From Torymus aiolomorphi (lineage: Eukaryota > Arthropoda > Insecta > Hymenoptera > Torymidae), in NCBI GenBank assembly GCA_036365515.1, contig CM070874.1, forward strand, positions 209,306,297 through 209,370,296: a DNA stretch of 64,000 nucleotides, read 5' to 3'. Positions within the stretch are counted from its first letter, which is position 1; the number at the start of each line of letters is the position of its first letter. Under the pieces are notes generated by a model. That model saw only the letters and a list, made by a program, of their open reading frames with translations, searched no databases and was not told the origin of the DNA. This document shows, piece by piece, positions 58,301 through 64,000 of the stretch. The position numbers and the translations under genes are program-made.

Positions 58301-58962
58301 ATCTCACGTGAGTTTTAGGAACTATTTTTTTACATTTGTAAAATTTTAAACTCGAATCACATGAGAATACACGTGAGAATCTCTCGTGATTTTTAGGCAC
58401 TTGTATTTTTTTACTTTTCTAAAATTTCATGCTCGATTGACATGAGAATACACGTCAGAATCTCACGTGAGTTTTCGGATTTTACTTTTGTCAAATTTCA
58501 TACTCGATTCACATGAGAATACACGTCAGAATCTCACGTGAGTCTTAGGATTTTTTTACCTTTGTTAAATTTTAAACTCGGTTCACATGAGAATCTCATG
58601 TAAGTTTTAGGAACTTGTATTTTTTATTTCTCTCAAATTTTAAGCGCGATTCAGATGAGAATACACGTGAGAATCTCACGTCAGTCTTAGGATTTTTTTA
58701 CTTTTCTAAAATTTTAAACCCGATTCACATGAGAAACAACGTGAGGATTAGTCTCTTTTTACTTCTTCGTAAATCTTAAACTCGAGTCACATGAGAATAC
58801 ACGTGATAATCTCACGTGAGTCTTAGGAATTTTTTACTTTTGTTAAATTTTAAAATGGATACAGATGAGAATACACGTGAGAATCTCACGTCAGTTTTAC
58901 TTTTGTATAATTTTAAACTCGATTCAGATCAGAATACATGTGAAAAATTTACGTGAATCTTT

Positions 58963-59509
58963 TGTTACGAGCGAGCTCTCGCAACTTTTTAATAATAAAA
59001 AGTGATGGACCCTGGGATCGATCCAGAGCCGCCGACTCGCGAGTCGAGAACGCTATCGTCCTAGCCACGGCCGCCACCGTTCGGCTTTCTGCTAATCGGC
59101 GTCATATTGTAATCGGACGCCTTGCTTATTTCGTTCTTCTATATTCGTACGTGTATCCACACGTAACACTTCCAGGGCCCAGAAAATCGACGTCCTCGTC
59201 GATGAAACCTTCTTTATCGCCTCCGTATGCGCTGCTCGGACCTCGTGGAACTGCCACAAAGCACAGCGAAATTAATTATGCATGAGACTCTTCTTTATCT
59301 CTCGTGGGTTCCGGTGCAGTCTAGCTACCGCCCCTCAGTTGGACGCCAAAATGTTACGAGTGAGCTCTCGCAACTTTTTAATAATAAAAAGTGACGGACC
59401 CTGGGATCGTACCAGAGCCACCGACTCACGAGTCGAGAACGCTACTATTGTAATCGGACTCCTTGCTTATTTCGCTCTTCAATATTCGTACGTGTATCCA
59501 CAGGTAACA
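58963..59509 (-). mobile_element. Miniature LTR element (TRIM-like, 547 bp) in the satellite
   Basis: Direct repeats 58963-59168 and 59352-59509 start TGTTACGAG and end GGTAACA/CGTAACA. On the minus strand TGGCGTCCAACTGAGGGG (59331-59348) lies three bases from the right LTR, a typical primer-binding site. The internal region is only ~180 bp and noncoding, so the element depends on others for proteins. The right LTR lacks ~50 bp present in the left. Satellite sequence resumes on both sides. Confidence 0.75.
59014..59067 (-). promoter_or_regulatory. tRNA-like A and B boxes in the miniature LTR
   Basis: Minus strand: TGGCTAGGACG (59067-59057) resembles a Pol III A box and GGATCGATCCC (59024-59014) a B box. 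Their spacing of about 43 bases between boxes is that of a tRNA gene. A CGACTCGCGAGTCG palindrome lies where the anticodon arm would be. It does not fold as a complete tRNA. Second LTR: A box lost. Confidence 0.5.
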
Positions 59510-59640
59510 CTCATGAAGTATTATTTTTTCACTATTGTAAAATTTTAAACTCGATTTAGATGAGAATACACGTGAGTTTGAGAAACTTGTTTTTTATTAC
59601 TTTTGTAAAATTTTCCCAAATTTTTTTAATCTAGTACTCC

Positions 59641-60334
59641 CTTAAGAATCGTTGTAAATTGCAAAAAGGGCCAAAATTGATCTGCACATAAATCTGCTTA
59701 GTACCCACAAATATATAATACTGGCTTAAATTCAAGATATATATATATATATATATAGTATTTTATCATTGAAAAAAATGATCTTATCGGACTGTGTAAC
59801 TTTTCAAGTTTTGATTTGTATTTCATATTTCATAAGAGCTGCTGCATATAGTACATCTATCTTAGTATTATAAATAATAATAGATCTTAGTATATGATGT
59901 GTGAAAAGTGATTCTACAGTGGATGAATCAAAAGTACAAAAAAATGAGAGGTTGTTAGCAATAACTTTTTGTGGAACAGATGCAGCTGGTATAAGATTAT
60001 ATATGAACACATTCAAGATTACAAATCTTCTGTTACAACCATTTCATATGAGAGAATAGATCTCAGGTATACAGGTGGGTTCCAAGAAGGAAAAATGTCA
60101 GACCTAATTGTCGATTATTTTTTATGCTCTTTGGTATTTTCCTTTAAATGTCATTTTTCAAGTTTGACGTAACGTTTAAAAAGAAACTATTTGATGGATG
60201 TTCACGAGACAGGCCCTGAATTACTTGAAATTTATTTAGTTGTGAGAAGAAGAGTTGCAAATATAAGATTTCCTGTAGAATTAGTATATTACGCACCTAG
60301 GGAGGAAAAAACTTGGACAGTCCACAGCTCGTGT
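59641..60334. other. Unique AT-rich DNA with short TA microsatellite
   Basis: TA repeat at 59738-59757. Two overlapping frames on opposite strands near 59804-60172 contain no recognised domain. A 120-codon plus frame (60191-60553) runs into the CGAG-rich element and is not credible as a gene. Confidence 0.35.
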
Positions 60335-60592
60335 AAATTGACACCCGAGCCGAAGGCGAGGGTGACAAACACGAGATGTGGGCTGGACGAGTTTATCCCG
60401 TGGAGCGTATACTATTTTTTATCACATCGAGGTCGAACATGCCATATTTCCGTTTCGGAGCCGGGCGAGAATGAGGCACTTTCGGCCCCGTGTGAGGAAA
60501 TAGTATATTGTGTACTAGGGGCGCGTAAGGTTCGTATTTTTATAAACACATGAGGTCAGAAGGCCCATTAGCCCTAGGTGCACACCCCATTT
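60335..60592. mobile_element. CGAG-rich dispersed element(s) of the 2036 family
   Basis: TTGACACCCGAGCCGAAGGC at 60338 begins a CGAG-periodic stretch to about 60480. A second part has ends TATATTGTGTACTAGGGGCG (60506) and GCCCTAGGTGCACACCCCAT (about 60569-60588), the same inverted-end pattern as 2036-2222. The complement of the first motif recurs at 63802-63827. Confidence 0.5.
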
Positions 60593-61060
60593 TTTGTGAC
60601 ACATGTATTGGTTTTTGGGTTTTTTGAGCCTAGAAAGCGAGTTTAATTGATTTTTTATATAAAGTTACATTGAAAAATTTTATAATTGATATTAAATTAT
60701 CTACGTAAGAATTTGTTTTATAATTTCTATATTTTATAAATTAATTATTCATTTTAAATTGTTATATGTAATTCTTAATTCATTTTTTAACTTAATACTA
60801 TAAGATTAAATAAAAAAACTGCTGCCAATTCATTGGCACGTAGCTTCCTCAAACTTAATTTATTGATTCCTGTAATTAATTTTTACTTCCAATATTTAAA
60901 ATTTAATATTTTATTTTGTACCGTAAGACTATGTTAAATGGTTTGTGACTTTTTATTTTTACTCTTTCTAAAGCAAATATTATTATACAATTTTCCAATC
61001 ATTTCTCCCAAAGAAACAGACCGAAATATAGTCAAAATGTAGTCAATTTTTTACTCAAAA
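60593..61060. other. AT-rich DNA, nothing recognised
   Basis: No frame or repeat could be supported. Confidence 0.4.
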
Positions 61061-61640
61061 ACTAGCCGACATAATTTATTCAAATTTTTACAGATTATAC
61101 ATTTCCACAAAATTTCACATACATAAAATATATATCACATACAAAATTATCTATAAATTTGGAGCTGATACATAGAGCCGTTCTCGAGAAATTACGATTT
61201 GAAAAAAAGGTTAAAAAAATTTTAACCTCAAATATCTCTGAAATTTATGGACTAATCAATTTGCCCAAAGAACCCGAACGAAAACTATACAAAATCTACC
61301 TCCACAATGAATTTCGTAGAGATTAATACAATTTTACTCTCGTAATCGTTGGACATAACAAAACTCATTTTTTTTCATTTTTCAGGTTTTACGTTTTTGT
61401 TAATAACAAAAGAACCGTCATAGCTAGACATAATTTTTTTTAGAAAATATAGGTTTCTTAATTCACTTTCGAACCCGACCCATCCGATTCAGATACATAG
61501 AGCCGTTCTCGAGAAATTACGATTTGAAAAAAAGGTAAAAATAATTTAACCTCAAATATCTCTGAAATTTATGGACCAATCATTTTTCCCAAAGATTCAG
61601 ACAGAAAGGTAGTCAAAATGTACCCCTAGAAGAAATTTCA
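61061..61640. repeat. Direct repeat pair of ~85-100 bp
   Basis: GATACATAGAGCCGTTCTCG, followed by GAAATTACGATTTG, AAAAAAGGT and CCTCAAATATCTCTGAAATT, occurs at about 61168-61260 and again at about 61492-61580, with the sequence around it also related (CCCAAAGA.., GTCAAAATGTA..). A longer degenerate tandem or a retroelement 3' region is likely. It leads into the dispersed repeat that ends at 62640. Confidence 0.65.
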
Positions 61641-61663
61641 AAGCGATTAATCCAGTTTTACTC

Positions 61664-61921
61664 CACACGGAGAGAAAGTTCCTAGTAAAAATTACTAGAG
61701 TCTATTGTAATCTTCTCACAGACTGCCCAAAGTGGACTTTTTACGAGATTTTTAACAAATTTTACTAGGTACTATGGTAATTTTTATGAGAACTATGCGA
61801 AAATTTGATAGATTTTTATAAAAAATTACTATAGTACCTAGTAAAAAGTCCACTTTGGGCAGTCTGTGAGAAGATTACAATAGACTCTAGTAATTTTTAC
61901 TAAGTAATTTCTCTCCGTGCA
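61664..61921. mobile_element. MITE with ~85-bp inverted ends starting CACGGAGAGAAA
   Basis: The ends CACGGAGAGAAAGTTCCTAG and its complement at about 61895-61921 extend inward through TTACTAGAGTCTATTGTAAT, CTTCTCACAGACTGCCC and AAAGTGGACTTTTTAC, then less perfectly to the centre. Possible 2-bp CA duplication. Noncoding, probably mobilised by a CACTA-like transposase. Confidence 0.8.
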
Positions 61922-62169
61922 TAAAACGTGCGACATAGAAAACACATTTTTTTCATTTATCAATTTTTTTCTCAAAAACTAACCAACAGAATGAATTCAA
62001 ATTTTTACAGAATATAGCTATTAATATTCTGCATTGTCGTGATTTTTCTCAAAAAAATTGACCGCACAATTTGGGAGTTAAAAGCTTTCAAAAGAAAACA
62101 CGTTTTTGTTAATAACAAAAGAACTATGATAGCTAGAGAATTATTTCTTTTGAAAATATAGCTTTTTTA

Positions 62170-62373
62170 TGCTCTATCGAATGCGATCCATCCGATTAAA
62201 AAATTTAAATCCGATCATTAAAAAAATAAACTTTTCGAAAATCAAAAATTCGAAATAAAACAAAAAAGAATCAGTAAATCATCAAAAATGATTTTCTTCG
62301 CGAATTCGGAATAAAAAAAAAATATGAGACCCTGACGGTTAAAATCGACGGCGTAGTTCCGAAGATAAAGCGG

Positions 62374-62434
<61 letters not shown>

Positions 62435-62640
62435 CCACACGCACACACACACACAGCCACACGCACACACACACGCACACACACACACGCACACACACAC
62501 ACACACACACACATTTTCTAAAATCACGTGATTCAAACTTCTAACACCTCTTATCATATTTCTAGAGAGATTTAACGAAACTTAATATTTTACTATCACA
62601 AAGCTTCCTCGAGGAGGAAGCAAAAAATTGTTCATTTTTT
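62170..62640 (+). repeat. Dispersed repeat, copy 2, with CA microsatellite
   Basis: Same unit as 3300-3712. The CA microsatellite spans about 62374-62513 with GCACAC and CAGCC interruptions. After it come ATTTTCTAAAATCACGTG, TAGAGAGATTTAACGAAAC and the palindrome GCTTCCTCGAGGAGGAAGC (about 62602-62620). A hairpin followed by an A-rich end could mark the 3' terminus of a Helitron-like or LINE-derived element. Minus-strand VCVCVC frames are microsatellite artefacts. Confidence 0.7.
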
Positions 62641-62805
62641 TTCTTTCTTACAATTATTTGGATTTATCTTTGAATTAAAAAACCATGAAATACATGCATG
62701 CTGAAATTCATACGGGACCAAGTTTAATTTGGTCAATTTTACGCAGTTTGATCCCTTTTGAGGCCGAAAAACGGTCTAAATAGTGCATGTGTTACCAAAA
62801 ATAAT

Positions 62806-63757
62806 ATATCAACGGCTGAGCGGAGGATCATGCCAAGTCGGCGCGACGGCGAAGAAGATGCCAAGTCGGCGCGAAGTTGAAGAAGATGCCAAGTCGGCGT
62901 GACGTTGAAGAAGATGCCATGTCGGCGCGACGTTGAAGAAGATGCCAAGTCGGCGCGACGCTGAAGAAGATGCCAAGTCGGCGCGACGCTGAAGAGTATC
63001 ATCTCGAGGCGTATTTTTTTCTTGAAATTTTGTAGTTGCGGCCCTGCGCGTTCGCTCGCGTGCTGCGCGGCGAGCGTCGGCGAGGGTATACCTACAAGTA
63101 GTCTGCACGTACTTTTTTAATGGAAGAATTTCATGAAATTTTTTTTATGGTGATTATGTGTGTGTGTGTGTATACCGCGTGATACGAGCGTAACTGACCT
63201 CGGCTGTTGCAAAAATTTCACGCGAGACTGTACACGCACTCGTAGAGCCGCTTCATATCTGTGTGTAATATACGTACACATAGAAGCGCTCGTCTGCTCG
63301 TCTGTTGTTTACACACACCACACACGCGTAGGTGACAGCCCATGGAACTATGGAAGCAGAGATGTATAAGTGTATAACCACGTGATTTCAACTGTTTGTT
63401 ATGCAAAGTTTTTTTTCAAATTTCATGAAATTCTTCCATTAAAAAAGTACGTGCAGACTACTTATAGGTATACGCTCGCCGACGCTCGCCACGCAGCACG
63501 CGAGCGAACGCGCAGGGCCGCCACTACAAAATTTCAAGAAAAAAATACGTCTCGAGATGGCATACTCTTCAGCGTCGCGCCGACTTGGCATCTTCTTCAG
63601 CGTTGCGCCGACTTGGCATCTTCTTCAACGTCGCGCCGACTTGGCATCTTCTTCAACGTCGCGCCGGCTTGGCATCTTCTTCAACGTCGCGCTGACTTGG
63701 CATCTTCTTCAACGTCGCGCTGACTTGGCATGATCCTCCGCTCAGCCGTCGATATGC
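62806..63757. mobile_element. Foldback with 28-bp tandem repeats in both arms
   Basis: Left arm 62806-63160, right arm about 63385-63757, spacer ~225 bp with a GT microsatellite. Both arms carry GACGGCTGAGCGGAGGATCA-type ends, six tandem copies of a 28-bp unit (AGATGCCAAGTCGGCGCGAC plus GTTGAAGA), GTATTTTTTTCTTGAAATTT, GCGTTCGCTCGCGTGCTGCG and GTGCAGACTACTT-type motifs. Frames of SSTSRRLGIFF type are products of the repeat. Confidence 0.85.
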
Positions 63758-63789
63758 ACCACGGAAGAAAAAAAGGACCAGTCTAGAGC

Positions 63790-64000
63790 ATGCGTTAGGC
63801 ACCCTCGCCTTCGGCTCGGGTGTCAATTACCGCGTACTTTGAGCTGGTCTTCTCTTTTACTTCCTAGGCGCATAATCTACTATTATCTTTGCATATAAAA
63901 ATGTTATATTTTATTTTTTAAAGATTATTTTAATAAAATAATAATTACTCTTGAAAATATAAATAATAAAATTGGGCTTAAAAACCCATACCAATTCAAA
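63790..64000. other. Inverted partial copy of the CGAG-rich element, then AT-rich end
   Basis: CACCCTCGCCTTCGGCTCGG at about 63801 is the complement of the core at 60338-60365. TAGGCGCATAATCTACTAT (about 63866-63884) is the complement of the family's end sequence. The last 100 bp are AT-rich with nothing recognised. Confidence 0.5.

Larger units (their letters stand above)
49320..59640. repeat. ~10-kb satellite of ~80-bp units with CACGTG palindromes
   Basis: Unit: CGATTCAGATGAGAATACA, then CGTGAGAATCTCACGTGAG, then TTTTAGGAACTT and a T-rich/A-rich linker ending AAATTTTAAACT. Each unit contains the near-perfect palindrome ACGTGAGAATCTCACGT, which creates up to two CACGTG sites. Linkers come in several types (GTTAAATTTTAAACTCGTTTC, GTTGTTAAATTTC, GCAAAATTTTAAGCGCG). 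The order of types repeats with a period of about 2.33 kb, for example CATGAGAGTTATAGG at 51839 and 54165. Copies near both edges are more divergent. No genes inside except the miniature LTR element at 58963-59509. Confidence 0.95.

Noticed and set aside
49320..59640. Repeats with palindromic cores considered as a CRISPR array
   Set aside because: Linkers are themselves repeated families, not unique spacers, and the context is eukaryotic.
60191..60553. 120-codon plus-strand frame
   Set aside because: Its second half is the CGAG-rich repeat; composition changes abruptly.
62242..62557. Several minus-strand frames encoding repeated V-C
   Set aside because: Translation of the CA microsatellite.

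Overview
This window looks like transposon- and satellite-rich DNA from an insect genome. The whole stretch is AT-rich, and it holds a Ty3/gypsy element of the Woot/Osvaldo type (very long LTRs), a Jockey-like LINE, a relic of a second LINE, TTAA-flanked foldback elements, CACTA-like DNA transposons and an errantivirus/baculovirus-F-type envelope gene. That mix fits arthropods; I cannot assign an order, although a hymenopteran is plausible. I recognise no ordinary host housekeeping gene, no rRNA and no complete tRNA.

Layout. 1-4330: AT-rich DNA with a 10-bp minisatellite, GC-rich inverted minisatellites and small MITE-like elements. 4331-17850: a complete LTR retrotransposon on the minus strand with 3.1-3.2 kb LTRs, a 5-bp target duplication (ATAAG), a primer-binding site that fits initiator-Met tRNA, a polypurine tract, gag, a protease-RT-RNase H frame and an integrase frame. 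17856-21033: an env-like gene with no pol next to it. 21034-28734: a nested stack made of an outer TTAA foldback, a degenerate LINE, an inner TTAA foldback and a 4.1-kb Jockey-like LINE. 28800-33040: further foldbacks, a duplicated unit, and an LTR plus leader fragment in which the primer-binding region is repeated four times. 33205-35275: a giant palindrome of a 93-bp satellite. 36809-45372: a decayed relative of the first retroelement between long direct repeats; one repeat is broken by a CACTA-like transposon that itself carries two younger insertions. 46640-49305: a foldback and a transposase-like ORF. 49320-59640: about 10 kb of an ~80-bp satellite built on palindromes with CACGTG cores, with a ~2.33-kb higher-order period and an embedded miniature LTR element. 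59640-64000: dispersed repeats, MITEs and a foldback with 28-bp tandem repeats.

The most interesting system is the retroelement at 4331-17850. Its Pol seems to be made through two -1 frameshift sites (TTTAAAC in gag, TTTAAAA before integrase). Between RNase H and integrase it carries a long disordered spacer and then a region that resembles a TARG1/OARD1-type macrodomain, and the second frameshift site lies inside that domain. The other candidates for attention are the intact free-standing envelope gene, two different LINEs sitting at the equivalent site of related foldbacks, and the CACGTG-palindrome satellite. All assignments rest on reading the sequence by eye; no database search was possible.
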